This document shows positions 31,567-40,927 of a DNA stretch of 45,571 bases, one piece after another. This DNA is from Kitasatospora sp. Root107. Lineage in GTDB: Bacteria; Actinomycetota; Actinomycetes; Streptomycetales; Streptomycetaceae. The stretch lies in assembly GCF_001424875.1 (NCBI RefSeq), contig NZ_LMCT01000016.1, forward strand, positions 1-45,571, written 5' to 3'. A program made the translations under genes and the position numbers. The notes beneath the pieces are model-generated. The model was not told the origin of the DNA. It did not search any database and saw nothing but the letters and a program-made list of their open reading frames with translations. Position 1 is the first letter of the stretch. Every line of letters starts with the position of its first letter.

Positions 31567-32553
31567 TCAACCGTCGTAGCGGGTGAGGGCTGAGGCGATG
31601 ATGGCGGCGGCCATGCCGTGGCGGGGGTCGAGGCCCGCCAGGACGGAGGCCTGGTGGGTGGCGCCGTTGAGGGGGAGCCCTGGGAGTCCGTTGACCTCCA
31701 GCAGGTGCAGGCCGCCGTCCGGAGAGAGGCGGAAGTCGGCTCTGGCCATGTCCCGCAGGCCCAGTGCGTCCACGGCCAGGCCCGTCAGGTGGCGTGCCCG
31801 GCGGGCGATGTGATCGGGCACCGGGGCTGGGACTTTGAGGTGCTGCCAGCGTGTCGGGTCCTGTTTGAGGTCGTAGTCGAAGACGCCGCCCGCGGCGGCG
31901 GTGGCGGGCATGGTGGTCTCCGCGACGGCGAGGGGCCCGCCCGCTGCGGCCAGGTACGGGACAGTGATGTCCCGGCCGGGTATGTATTCCTCGGCGATGA
32001 CCCCGTCCGGGTAGTCGTTGAGCAGGGCTGCCGCCACATCGGTGGCCTCCTCCGCCGTGTGCGCAAGGGAGTTGCCGGTGATGCCCTTCGAGCAGGACTC
32101 GAAGTTCGGTTTGACGATGACGGGGAACGGCAGACCGCTCAGCGCTGTCGTCGCTGCGTCCGGCGGGAGGAACGGCGTGAGGAACACCGAGGGCGGGGTC
32201 GGCAGGCCGGCCTGGTGCAGGGTCAGTTTGGTGCGGTGCTTGTCCAGGGCCAGCGCCAGCGCAGCCGGTCCCGAACCCGTGTAGGGCAGGCCCAACTCTT
32301 CGTAAAGTTCCGGAAGGACCGACTGCCGCCACGGGCCGCTCCATCCTTCCGCCAGGTTGAACACCAGATCCGGGCGCATGGCTCCAAGGAGGCCGGCCAC
32401 ATCGGCGAGAGCTCCGGACACCTCGAGAGGTTCGACGGAGTACCCGAGGCCGGCCACCGACGCCATCAGGTCGTCGAGTTCCTGCCGGGAGGTGAACCCC
32501 CGTTGCTCCAGACCTTCCGACGACCTCAGGTTGTGAGCGACAGCTATTCGCAC
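31567..32553 (-). CDS. Ddl-like ATP-grasp ligase
   Basis: 328 residues from a GTG with TTGGAGG five bases upstream. The D-Ala-D-Ala ligase pattern is present: RPDLVFNLAEGWSGPWRQSV, LPYTGSGPAALALALDKHRTK, FPVIVKPNFESCSKGI in the ATP-grasp region, MARADFRLSPDGG and HLLEVNGLPGLP. The usual Ddl signature HGxxGEDG is replaced by LAEGWSGPWR, so this is a paralog, not the housekeeping enzyme. It probably joins an amino acid or peptide to another amine using ATP. It stands alone upstream of nothing obvious; substrate unknown. Confidence 0.8.
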   Translation of the reverse strand: MRIAVAHNLRSSEGLEQRGFTSRQELDDLMASVAGLGYSVEPLEVSGALADVAGLLGAMRPDLVFNLAEGWSGPWRQSVLPELYEELGLPYTGSGPAALALALDKHRTKLTLHQAGLPTPPSVFLTPFLPPDAATTALSGLPFPVIVKPNFESCSKGITGNSLAHTAEEATDVAAALLNDYPDGVIAEEYIPGRDITVPYLAAAGGPLAVAETTMPATAAAGGVFDYDLKQDPTRWQHLKVPAPVPDHIARRARHLTGLAVDALGLRDMARADFRLSPDGGLHLLEVNGLPGLPLNGATHQASVLAGLDPRHGMAAAIIASALTRYDG

Positions 32554-32777
32554 CGACTACCTCCAAGTAACCAGCCCGCCACAGGCGTTCATCCCTGCCC
32601 ACTCCTGGCAGTCACAAGCCCGGACACCAGCACGTGGTGGGAGCCCGCCGTCCGGAACGCTCCGCCGTCCGGGCGGTACGCAGGCCGTGCCGCGCCCGGT
32701 CGGGCGGGTTGGCGCGCGGGCTGTCACGATACTGGGTGCCCGCTCTCCAATCGGGGACTCACCCGGAAGGCTCCAGC

Positions 32778-34229
32778 GTGAGCACACCAAGCCCTCCCGT
32801 GCCCGGGTCCCGGGACGAGCCGCGACCGGCGGACGACGGGTCGGGGCGGGAGAACCGCTGGCAGGCACTGACGGTCTGTCTGGTCGCGGGGTTCATGACG
32901 CTGCTCGACATCAGCATCGTCAACGTCGCCCTGCCCTCCATCCGCTCGGACCTGCACATGTCGGAGAGCGGGATGCAGTGGGCGCTCTCCGGCTACGCGC
33001 TGGCGTTCGGGCTGGTGCTCGTGCCGGGTGGGCGGCTCGGTGACGCGTACAGCAGGCGCGTCGTCTTCATGACCGGCCTCGCGCTGTTCACGATGGCGAG
33101 CGCGGCGGCCGGCGCCGCCCGGAACGAGACCTGGCTGGTGGCCGCCCGGCTGGCGCAGGGCCTGGCCGGGGGGCTGCTGGTGCCCCAGGTGTCCGGCTTC
33201 ATCCAGCAGCTGTTCCAGGGAGCCGAGCGAGGGCGGGCGTTCGGCCGACTGGGTTCCACGATCGGGTTCTCCACCGCCGTGGGGCCACTGCTGGGCGGTC
33301 TGCTGATCGAGGTGTTCGGCCAGGAGAACGGTTGGCGCTGGGTGTTCTACGTGAACCTGCCGGTCGGTGCCGTCGCGCTGGTGATGGCGTACCGGACGCT
33401 GCCGGGGCCGAGTGCGCGGCCGCCGGGTCGGCCCCGGTTCGACCCGGTCGGCGTCCTGCTGCTGGGTGGTGGCACGCTCTGCCTGCTGCTCCCGTTCATG
33501 CAGCAGCAGTGGCACGCCGCAGCAAAGTGGCTGCTGCTCCCGGCCGCCCTGGTCCTGCTGGCCGCCTTCGCGGCCTGGGAACGCCGCTACGGCCGCAGCG
33601 GTGAGCCGCTGGTCCGGATGAGTCTGTTCGAATCTCGCCCGTACGCGCTGGGTGTGCTGCTCGCGCTGCTGTACTTCGCAGGGTTCACCGCGATCTTCTT
33701 CATCTTCAGCCTCTACCTGCAGGGTGGGCAGGGGTACAGCGCGCTGCTGGCGGGGCTGTCGATCACGCCGTTCGCCCTGGGCTCGGCCGGTTCCGCCCTG
33801 GTCGGCGGGCGGTTGGTGCAGCACTTCGGGCGGAGGTTGGTGACGGTGGGGCTGGTCCTGGTGGTGGCCGGCCTGGCGGGTGCCGCGCTCGCCGTCCACC
33901 TGTGGTCCGGCCACCACGTCGGCTGGGCCACCGTCGTACCGCTGCTGGTGGCGGGCATCGGCAGCGGCCTGGTGGTCTCGCCGAACCAGACGCTGACGCT
34001 GGGCGAGGTGCCGGTCGTCCGGGCCGGGAGCGCGGCAGGGGTACTGCAGACCGCGCAGCGGATCGGCTCCGCGGTCGGCATCGCGGCGGTCGGTTCGGTC
34101 TTCTTCGCCGAGGTCGCGGCCCGGCACGAGGACTGGTCCGGTGCCTTCCAGCGTGGCCTGGCGGTGGCGCTCGGCTTCGTCGTCCTGGCCCTGATCACCC
34201 ACCTGCTGGGCGGGCGAAACAAGGCCTGA
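32778..34229 (+). CDS. DHA2-type MFS exporter (EmrB/QacA family)
   Basis: 483 residues from a GTG with GGAAGG upstream; longer in-frame starts cover a Pro/Arg-rich stretch without a ribosome site. It has fourteen membrane helices. MTLLDISIVNVALPSI (helix 1, motif D1), GGRLGDAYSRR (motif A) and WRWVFYVNLPVG after helix 6 are DHA2 hallmarks. Its stop is 25 bases from the end of the convergent FAD monooxygenase gene that opens the pigment cluster, so a link to the PKS product is possible but not shown. Confidence 0.9.
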   Translation: MSTPSPPVPGSRDEPRPADDGSGRENRWQALTVCLVAGFMTLLDISIVNVALPSIRSDLHMSESGMQWALSGYALAFGLVLVPGGRLGDAYSRRVVFMTGLALFTMASAAAGAARNETWLVAARLAQGLAGGLLVPQVSGFIQQLFQGAERGRAFGRLGSTIGFSTAVGPLLGGLLIEVFGQENGWRWVFYVNLPVGAVALVMAYRTLPGPSARPPGRPRFDPVGVLLLGGGTLCLLLPFMQQQWHAAAKWLLLPAALVLLAAFAAWERRYGRSGEPLVRMSLFESRPYALGVLLALLYFAGFTAIFFIFSLYLQGGQGYSALLAGLSITPFALGSAGSALVGGRLVQHFGRRLVTVGLVLVVAGLAGAALAVHLWSGHHVGWATVVPLLVAGIGSGLVVSPNQTLTLGEVPVVRAGSAAGVLQTAQRIGSAVGIAAVGSVFFAEVAARHEDWSGAFQRGLAVALGFVVLALITHLLGGRNKA

Positions 34230-34254
34230 CCGACGAAGCCGCGCCGTCGCAGCG

Positions 34255-35886
34255 TCAGGACCTCAGTCGGAGCACCGAGTCGAGGACCTCACCGAGCACC
34301 GCGTCCGGGTCGGGTACCGAACCCTCGGCACGCCAGGCGACGAAGCCGTCCGGCCGCACCAGCACCGCGCCCTCGGCGGACGTACCGTAGGCCGCCGCCC
34401 AGTCGGCGCCGGGCTCCGGCGCCAGCTCGTGCTCGGGGTCGGTGCCGATCCGGTACGCCTCCAGCGGGACGCCGAGCCGCTCGGCAGTCCGCTGTGCCGC
34501 CGCGAGCCAGGGTCCGCCGTCCGGCCCGGTGAGCAAGGTCGGCGAGGTCTCGAAGAGGTCCAGGGTGGACAGCCGGACGCCCGCCCGGCGCACCCAGACG
34601 TGCGGTGCCCGGCTGCCGGGCTCGCCCGCCGCCTCGAACCGCTCCGGCACGGCAGGACCGGCCGGGTCGGTGCCGACCACCGCACCGACGGGGTAGCGGT
34701 AGCCGAGCGCCACGGCCAGCACGTTGCTCTGCCGCCCGGTACCCGGCGCAGCCTCGTACCCCGGGTGCTTGTGCTCGGCCGAGCGCGCGGAGGCGCGGGC
34801 GCTGGTCGCGCGCGCCACCGGCTGCCGCTCCTCGCCGTAGGTGTCCAGCAATCCGGGCCCGGCCCAGCCGCCCAGCACGGCGGCCAGCTTCCAGGCCAGG
34901 TTGTGGGCGTCCTGGATACCGGTGTTGGAGCCGAACGCGCCGGTGGGCGACATCTCGTGGGCGGAGTCACCGGCGAGGAAGACCCGCCCGGAGCCGTAGC
35001 GCTCGGCGACCCGTTCGGCCGCGTGCCACGGGGCCTTGCCGGTGATCTCGACCTCCAGGTCGGGCACGCCGACGGCCGCCCTGATGTGGGCGACGCAGCG
35101 CTCGTCGGTGAAGTCCGCCAGCGTCTCGCCCTGCTCGGGATGCCAGGGGGCGTGGAAGACCCACTGCTCCTGGTTGTCCACCGGCAGGAGGGCACCCGGT
35201 CCCTGAGGGGTGGTCAGGTAGCAGGCGATGAAGTGCCGGTCGCCGACCACGTCGGCGACCCGCTTGGCCTGGAAGGTGATGCTGACGTTGTGGAACAGGT
35301 CGCCGGGCCCGGCCTGGCCGATGCCGAGCCGTTCCCGGACCGGGCTGCGCGGCCCGTCGGCGGCGATCAGGTAGTCGGCGCGGACGGTGCGCTGCTCGCC
35401 GCTCTCCCGGTCGAGCAGCACGGCCGTCACCCCGTCGGCGTCCTGCTCGAAGCCGACCAGCTCGGTGCCGAACCGCAGCTCCCCGGTGAGTTCGCGGGCC
35501 CGGCGCAGCAGGACCGGCTCCAGGTCGTTCTGGCTGCACAGGCACCAGCCGGACGGGCTGAACCGGGCCAGCGCACCGCCGGGGTCGATCTCCTTGAACA
35601 GCCACTCCTGGTCCAGCCCGGCGAGGGTGTCGGCCTGCAGGATGCCGTGGTTCTCGGCCAGCACGGAGGCGGCTTCACGGATCGGCTGTTCGACCCCCGC
35701 CACCCGGAACAGTTCCATCGTCCGGACGTTGTTGCCGCGTCCACGCGGGTGGTGCGAGGTGCCCGCGTGCTTCTCGACCAGCAGGTGCTCGACACCCAGT
35801 CGGCCCAGGAACAGCGAGGCGGACAGCCCCACCAGGGAACCACCCACGATGAGGACCGGTACGTGGTCCTCGGCCTTCGAGTTCAT
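34255..35886 (-). CDS. Aromatic polyketide FAD hydroxylase (whiE ORFVIII-like)
   Basis: 543 residues from the ATG at 35886 with GGAGCG upstream. It is a PheA/TfdB-type flavoprotein hydroxylase: VPVLIVGGSLVGLSASLFLG (GxGxxG FAD site), the DG motif YLIAADGPRSPVRERLG and the second FAD motif VFLAGDSAHEMSPTGAFGSN. The thioredoxin-like C-terminal domain contains VLVRPDGFVAWR. It is divergent from the rest of the cluster, the same placement as the hydroxylase of the S. coelicolor whiE locus. It would hydroxylate the aromatic polyketide with NAD(P)H and O2. It converges on the exporter gene. Confidence 0.88.
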   Translation of the reverse strand: MNSKAEDHVPVLIVGGSLVGLSASLFLGRLGVEHLLVEKHAGTSHHPRGRGNNVRTMELFRVAGVEQPIREAASVLAENHGILQADTLAGLDQEWLFKEIDPGGALARFSPSGWCLCSQNDLEPVLLRRARELTGELRFGTELVGFEQDADGVTAVLLDRESGEQRTVRADYLIAADGPRSPVRERLGIGQAGPGDLFHNVSITFQAKRVADVVGDRHFIACYLTTPQGPGALLPVDNQEQWVFHAPWHPEQGETLADFTDERCVAHIRAAVGVPDLEVEITGKAPWHAAERVAERYGSGRVFLAGDSAHEMSPTGAFGSNTGIQDAHNLAWKLAAVLGGWAGPGLLDTYGEERQPVARATSARASARSAEHKHPGYEAAPGTGRQSNVLAVALGYRYPVGAVVGTDPAGPAVPERFEAAGEPGSRAPHVWVRRAGVRLSTLDLFETSPTLLTGPDGGPWLAAAQRTAERLGVPLEAYRIGTDPEHELAPEPGADWAAAYGTSAEGAVLVRPDGFVAWRAEGSVPDPDAVLGEVLDSVLRLRS

Positions 35887-36112
35887 CAATCGCTCCAGTC
35901 GTTGTCGGACAGGCCCCAGGTACAGCCTCCGGTGCGACGCGGTTTGACGCTCGGTCAGCGATGGCATGTCCGCGCGTTTCGCTCAGATGGCTTCCAGCTC
36001 TCGCGCCACGGGCGCGGGGGAACCACGATCGACCTCGGGCCGCAGCGGCGGCGTGACAGTCCGTGACCGGCCCCCCCGAGGTCCTAGGACTGTGTCGCCC
36101 TCAAGGAGAGCC
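35887..36112. promoter_or_regulatory. Divergent promoter region of the pigment cluster
   Basis: This 226-base gap separates the hydroxylase from the main operon. It contains the perfect 10-base palindrome GTCCTAGGAC (36081-36090), whose TAGGAC could serve as a -10 for the rightward operon, and two GTGAC sites in direct repeat just upstream (36053-36067 region). AAGGAG lies before the ATG at 36113. The whiE operons of S. coelicolor are sporulation-controlled; no specific sigma-factor site is claimed here. Confidence 0.4.
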
Positions 36113-37204
36113 ATGACGACTCTGACCGAACCCGTATCGCGCCGTGCCGCGTTGAGCACCCCCCGGCTCAGGGTGGTGCTGCTGTGCGACATCCAGGACG
36201 GCGCGCAGCAGCGTTTCCTGGACGCGTACGAGCAGCTGCGCCACCAGGTGGCCTCGGTGCCCGGCCATGTCAGCGACCAGCTGTGCCAGTCGATCGAGGA
36301 CCCGGCGCAGTGGCTGATCACCAGTGAGTGGGAGAGCGCGCGGCCCTTCCTGTCGTGGGTGGACAGCGAGGCGCACCGCGAGATGGTCCGACCCCTGCAC
36401 GGGTGCGTACGGGACACCCGTTCGCTGCGGTTCAGCATCATGCGGGAGACCGCGGGGTCGGAGACCTTCGACGGACCGGCCCCGGTCACCGACGGCACCG
36501 TCCGGCACGCTCTCACCTTCACGGTGAAGCCCGGCAGCGAGCACAAGGTGGCCGAGATCCTGGCGGGCTACACCTCGCCCGCCGCCCAGGTGGACGAGCG
36601 CACCCGACTGCTCAGGACCTCGCTGTTCATGCGCGGCAACCGGGTGGTGCGGTCCGTCGAGGTGGCCGGCGACCTGGCCGCCGCGCTGCGCCACGTGGCG
36701 CAGCAGCCCGAGGTCAGGGCGGTCGAGGAGGCCATCAACCCCTACCTCGAGGAGGCCCGTGACCTCAGCGACGCGGAGTCCGCGCGCTCGTTCTTCATCC
36801 GGGCCGCGCTGCCCGCGGTCCACCATGTGGCGGCGTCCGGGATGCCGTCCGCCGGGGTCACCCGGCACGCTCTGAGCTATCCCGTCCGGACCGGCTGCGG
36901 GGCGGCGGTCGCCGCGCTGCTGGCCCGTCAGGACCGGCTCGCCGTCGAGGAACAGGCGAGCCGGCTGGTGGCGAGCACCGTCTTCCAGCGCGAGGACACC
37001 GTGGTCCGGGTGGTGGACCTGACCACGTCGCCGGAGTCGGTGCCTGGCCTGGCACTCGGCGTGGTCGGCCCCCGTGCGGCGAGCGTGCTCAGCCGCCTGG
37101 TCGACCTCGGCGACCACGACCTGCGGGTCGCTGCGGAGCTCGGCCGGTTCCTCGACGAGTGCCGGATGGCCCTCGTCACGGACCGTCGCGCCAAGGACTC
37201 CTGA
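36113..37204 (+). CDS. ABM-SchA/CurD protein of the spore pigment cluster (whiE ORFI-like)
   Basis: 363 residues, AAGGAG upstream. Residues 15-115 form an antibiotic biosynthesis monooxygenase (ABM) domain: LRVVLLCDIQDGAQQRFLDAY, then WLITSEWESARPFLSW. Residues about 125-240 and 245-360 are two SchA/CurD-like domains, each opening with T/VRHAL(T/S)(F/Y) and followed by a G..V....L..Y or similar segment. SchA/CurD domains are typical of spore pigment clusters (sch of S. halstedii, cur of S. curacoi). The role is probably oxidation or shaping of the polyketide; it is not established. Confidence 0.85.
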   Translation: MTTLTEPVSRRAALSTPRLRVVLLCDIQDGAQQRFLDAYEQLRHQVASVPGHVSDQLCQSIEDPAQWLITSEWESARPFLSWVDSEAHREMVRPLHGCVRDTRSLRFSIMRETAGSETFDGPAPVTDGTVRHALTFTVKPGSEHKVAEILAGYTSPAAQVDERTRLLRTSLFMRGNRVVRSVEVAGDLAAALRHVAQQPEVRAVEEAINPYLEEARDLSDAESARSFFIRAALPAVHHVAASGMPSAGVTRHALSYPVRTGCGAAVAALLARQDRLAVEEQASRLVASTVFQREDTVVRVVDLTTSPESVPGLALGVVGPRAASVLSRLVDLGDHDLRVAAELGRFLDECRMALVTDRRAKDS

Positions 37205-37258
37205 GCGGAGACCAACCGTCAGGGACCGTCCCTGTCCAGGTATTTGGAGGCAACAATC

Positions 37259-37684
37259 ATGACCACGCAGTTCCCACGCATCGTGCACGTCGACGAGGCC
37301 GAACCCAACCGCCGACGTGGCGGCGACCTGCGCGCCATGCTCACCCCGACCGCGGTGGGCGCCACCAGCGGATTCATGGGGCTGGCGATCGTGCAGCCGG
37401 GGGAGCGGATCGGTGAGCACTACCACCCGCACTCCGAGGAGTTCGTCTACGTGGTCGCCGGGCGGCTGGAGGTGGACCTCGACGGCGTGCCGCACGCCCT
37501 GGCCCCCGACCAGGGCCTGATGATCCCGATCGGCATGCGCCACCGGTTCCGCAACGTCGGGAGCACCGAGGCCCGGATGGTGTTCCACCTCGGCCCGCTG
37601 GCCCCCCGGCCCGACCTCGGCCACGTCGACACCGAGGACACCCCGGAAAGTCTGCCGCCGGAACCTGCCGAGGTCGCCTCGTGA
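37259..37684 (+). CDS. Cupin protein of the pigment cluster (whiE ORFII-like)
   Basis: 141 residues with GGAGG eight bases before the ATG. The cupin motifs are clear: GERIGEHYHPHSEEFVYVVAG (HxH...E, metal site) and GLMIPIGMRHRFRNVG (second His). It is a single-domain cupin. Equivalent genes lie in the same position in whiE-type clusters and are thought to help oxidation or cyclisation. The KS-alpha gene begins on its stop codon (GTGA overlap). Confidence 0.88.
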   Translation: MTTQFPRIVHVDEAEPNRRRGGDLRAMLTPTAVGATSGFMGLAIVQPGERIGEHYHPHSEEFVYVVAGRLEVDLDGVPHALAPDQGLMIPIGMRHRFRNVGSTEARMVFHLGPLAPRPDLGHVDTEDTPESLPPEPAEVAS

Positions 37685-38943
37685 ACCGGCGGGTGGCGGT
37701 GACCGGTATCGGCATCGTCGCCCCAGGCGGCACCGGCGCCCCGGCGTTCTGGGAGCTGCTCACCGCCGGCCGTACGGCGACCCGCGGCATCACGCTGTTC
37801 GACCCGGCCGGCTTCCGGTCACGGATCGCCGCCGAGTGCGACTTCGACCCGGCGGCGTCCGGCCTGGACGCCGAGCAGATCGCGCGCTCCGACCGGTACG
37901 TCCAGTTCGCCCTGGTCGCCGCCGCCGAAGCGGTCCGTGACGCCGGTCTCGAGGTGGGCGCCGAGGACCCCTGGCGGATCGGGGTGTCCCTGGGCACCGC
38001 GGTCGGCGGCACCACCCGGCTGGAGCAGGACTACGCCGAGGTGAGCAGCTCGGGCGCGCGCTGGGACGTCGACCACCGCAAGGCCGCGGCGCAGCTGCAC
38101 CGGGCGTTCTCGCCGAGCACTCTGGCGTCGGCGGTGGCCGAACAGACCGGTGCCCACGGCCCGGTGCAGACCGTCTCGACGGGCTGCACCTCGGGCCTCG
38201 ACGCGGTCGGGTACGCCTTCCAGGCCATCGAGGACGGCCGGGCGGACGTCTGCATCGCCGGGGCCTCGGACTCGCCGATCTCGCCGATCACGGTCGCCTG
38301 CTTCGACGCGATCCACGCGACCTCCGAGCGCAACGACGATCCGGCGCACGCCTCCCGCCCGTTCGACGCCCACCGGGACGGCTTCGTGCTCGGCGAGGGC
38401 GGCGCCGTCCTGGTGCTGGAGGAGCTGGAGCACGCCCGGCGCCGAGGGGCCAGGGTGTACTGCGAGATCGGCGGCTTCGCCACCTTCGGCAACGCGTACC
38501 ACATGACCGGGCTCACCCAGGAGGGCCTGGAGATGTCCGAGGCGATCGACCGAGCGCTGGCGCACGCCAGGGTCGACAGCTCCGACATCGACTACGTCAA
38601 CGCGCACGGCTCCGGCACCAAGCAGAACGACCGGCACGAGACGGCGGCCGTGAAGCGCTCGCTGGGCGCGCACGCGTACCGGACCCCGATGAGCTCGATC
38701 AAGTCGATGGTCGGGCACTCGCTCGGCGCGATCGGCGCGATCGAACTGGTGGCCTGCGCCCTGGCGTTGGCCCACGGGGTGGTGCCGCCGACCGCCAACT
38801 ACGACAGCCCGGACCCGGAGTGCGACCTCGACTACGTGCCGAGGACCGCCCGCTCGATCCCGCTGCGCAACGTCCTCTCGGTGGGCAGCGGGTTCGGCGG
38901 CTTCCAGTCCGCGGTGGTGCTCCGCCGAGAGGGGGCCATGGTA
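37681..38943 (+). CDS. Type II PKS ketosynthase alpha (whiE ORFIII-like)
   Basis: The 421-residue protein starts at a GTG overlapping the cupin stop and ends with TGA at 38944-38946. The catalytic set is complete: Cys169 in VSTGCTSGLDA, His309 in YVNAHGSGT, Lys341 in SSIKSMVGH and His346, the same positions as in the actinorhodin enzyme. It condenses malonyl units on the ACP together with KS-beta. The stop overlaps the KS-beta start, so the two are translationally coupled. Confidence 0.95.
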
Positions 38944-40181
38944 TGACCGTCACCCGACCCGACCGCCGCGCGGTGGTCACCGGGATAGGTGTGGTGGCTC
39001 CCAACGGGATCGGCGCGGACGACTTCTGGAAGGCGACCCGCGAGGGCTCCTCCGTGCTCGGCCCGGTCACCCGCGAGGGCTGCGCGCACCTGCCGCTGCG
39101 GATCGCGGGCGAGGTCCGCGGCTTCGACGCGGAGGAGACCATCGAAGGGCGCTACCTGGTCCAGACCGACCGGTTCACGCACTACGCGATGGCCGCGGCC
39201 GACCTGGCCCTGGCGGACGCGCGCTTCGACGCCGACGCTGCCGCGCCCTACGGCGTGGGCGTGGTGACCGCGGCCGGCTCCGGCGGCGGCGAGTTCGGCC
39301 AGCGCGAGCTTCAGCAACTCTGGTCGCAGGGACCGCACTTCGTCGGCCCGTACCAGTCCATCGCCTGGTTCTACGCAGCCAGCACCGGCCAGATCTCGAT
39401 CCGTGGCGGCTTCAAGGGCCCCTGCGCGGTGGTGGCCAGCGACGAGGCCGGCGGCCTGGACGCGCTGGCGCACGCGGTCCGCACCATCCGGCGCGGCACC
39501 GACACCGTGGTGGTGGGCGCCGCCGAGGCGCCGCTGGCGCCGTACTCGATGGTCTGTCAGCTCGGGTACGGCGAACTCAGCCTGAGCGAGGACCCGGACC
39601 GGGCCTACCTGCCGTTCAGCGCCGACGCCTGCGGGTTCGTACCCGCCGAGGGCGGCGCGATGTTCGTGCTGGAGGACGAGACCTCGGCCCGCCGCCGCGG
39701 CGCCCGGATCCGGGCCGAACTGGCCGGACACGCGGCCACCTTCACCGGGGCCTCCCGCTGGGCCGAGTCCCGGCACGGGCTGGCCCGGGCGATCCGCGGC
39801 GCGCTGGAGGAGGCGCGCTGCGCCCCCGACGAGATCGACGTGGTCTTCGCCGACGCGCTCGGCGTGCCGGAGGCGGACCGGGCCGAGGCGCTGGCGATCG
39901 CCGACGCCCTCGGCGGGCACGCCGCCCGCGTTCCGGTGACGGCGCCCAAGGCCGGCACCGGCCGGTCCTACTGCGGTGCCCCGCTACTCGACACCGCCGC
40001 CGCGGTGCTCGCCATGGAGCAGGGTCTGGTGCCGCCCACCCCGAACGTCACCGACGTCCAGTACGGCCTCGACCTGGTGACCGGCTTCGCGCGCACCGCC
40101 GAGCTGCGGACCGCCCTGGTGCTGAGCCGGGGCCTGATGGGCTCCAACGCGGCCCTGGTGCTGCGCCGGGCCGAGTCCTGA
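38943..40181 (+). CDS. Type II PKS chain-length factor, KS-beta (whiE ORFIV-like)
   Basis: 412 residues; ATG overlaps the KS-alpha stop (ATGA). It has the ketosynthase fold but not the catalytic residues. At the position of the KS-alpha active-site Cys, the sequence is VVASDEAGGLDAL: Glu168 stands where most chain-length factors have Gln. GMMSGNAALVL-like C-terminus is here GLMGSNAALVLRR. It sets the length of the poly-beta-ketone and helps priming. The ACP gene follows after 34 bases. Confidence 0.94.
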   Translation: MTVTRPDRRAVVTGIGVVAPNGIGADDFWKATREGSSVLGPVTREGCAHLPLRIAGEVRGFDAEETIEGRYLVQTDRFTHYAMAAADLALADARFDADAAAPYGVGVVTAAGSGGGEFGQRELQQLWSQGPHFVGPYQSIAWFYAASTGQISIRGGFKGPCAVVASDEAGGLDALAHAVRTIRRGTDTVVVGAAEAPLAPYSMVCQLGYGELSLSEDPDRAYLPFSADACGFVPAEGGAMFVLEDETSARRRGARIRAELAGHAATFTGASRWAESRHGLARAIRGALEEARCAPDEIDVVFADALGVPEADRAEALAIADALGGHAARVPVTAPKAGTGRSYCGAPLLDTAAAVLAMEQGLVPPTPNVTDVQYGLDLVTGFARTAELRTALVLSRGLMGSNAALVLRRAES

Positions 40182-40215
40182 CACATCGTCCGATCCTACG
40201 AAGGAGAACCACCTG

Positions 40216-40470
40216 ATGAACCAGCATCTGACGCACAGTGAACTGGCCGGGCTGATCAAGACCCGGGCCGGCATCACCGTCGCCCCCGAGGCGCTGCAGA
40301 GCCCGACCGCCACCTTCGAGGAGTTCGGCGTGGACTCGCTGGGCCTGCTCGGCATCGTGGGCGAGCTGGAGAACCGCTACGGCCGGAAGATCGCCGCCGG
40401 AGCCGAGATGTCCAAGTCCCCGGACGAGTTCCTCGACGCGGTCAACGCCGCCATCACGGCAGGAGCCTGA
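40216..40470 (+). CDS. Type II PKS acyl carrier protein (whiE ORFV-like)
   Basis: 84 residues with AAGGAGAA upstream. The phosphopantetheine site is Ser41 in EEFGVDSLGLLGIVGELE, the usual DSL motif. The acidic four-helix carrier carries the growing chain between the ketosynthase and cyclases. The next gene begins one base after its stop codon. Confidence 0.95.
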   Translation: MNQHLTHSELAGLIKTRAGITVAPEALQSPTATFEEFGVDSLGLLGIVGELENRYGRKIAAGAEMSKSPDEFLDAVNAAITAGA

Positions 40471-40471
40471 G

Positions 40472-40927
40472 ATGCCCGGCCACACCGACAACGAGATCCT
40501 CATCGCCGCGCCCGTCGACCTGGTCTGGGAGATCACCAACGACCTGGAGAACTGGCCGCAGCTGTTCAGCGAGTACGCCACCGTCGAAGTGCTGGAGCGC
40601 GAAGGCGAGCGGACCACCTTCCGGCTGACCATGCACCCCGACGAGAACGGCACGGTCTGGAGCTGGGTCTCCGAGCGGGAGACCGACCGCCACGGCCTCG
40701 CGGTCCGGGCCAGGCGGGTGGAGCCGGGCCCGTTCGAGTTCATGGACATCCGGTGGGAGTACGCGGAGGTGCCGGACGGCACCCGGATGCGCTGGATCCA
40801 GGACTTCGCGATGAAGCCCACCGCCCCGGTCGACGACGACGCCATGACCAACCACATCAACCGCAACTCGCGGACCCAGATGGAGCTGATCAGGGACAAG
40901 GTCGAGAAGCGGACCGGGAGGGCGTGA
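40472..40927 (+). CDS. Polyketide aromatase/cyclase (whiE ORFVI-like, SRPBCC)
   Basis: 151 residues. TDNEILIAAPVDLVWEITND, WPQLFSEYATVEVLE, FRLTMHPD and the conserved GPFEFMDIRWEY match the single-domain TcmN/WhiE-type aromatase/cyclases with a START-like fold. It directs first-ring cyclisation and aromatisation of the nascent polyketide. The next gene overlaps its stop (GTGA). Confidence 0.93.
   Translation: MPGHTDNEILIAAPVDLVWEITNDLENWPQLFSEYATVEVLEREGERTTFRLTMHPDENGTVWSWVSERETDRHGLAVRARRVEPGPFEFMDIRWEYAEVPDGTRMRWIQDFAMKPTAPVDDDAMTNHINRNSRTQMELIRDKVEKRTGRA

Noticed and set aside
32778..34229. DHA2 exporter as a certain part of the pigment cluster
   Set aside because: It converges on the hydroxylase gene with its own start; spore pigment clusters usually lack an exporter, so membership is not shown.
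34429..36066. 545-residue frame opposite the FAD hydroxylase
   Set aside because: Antisense shadow; the hydroxylase on the other strand has complete FAD motifs and a ribosome site.
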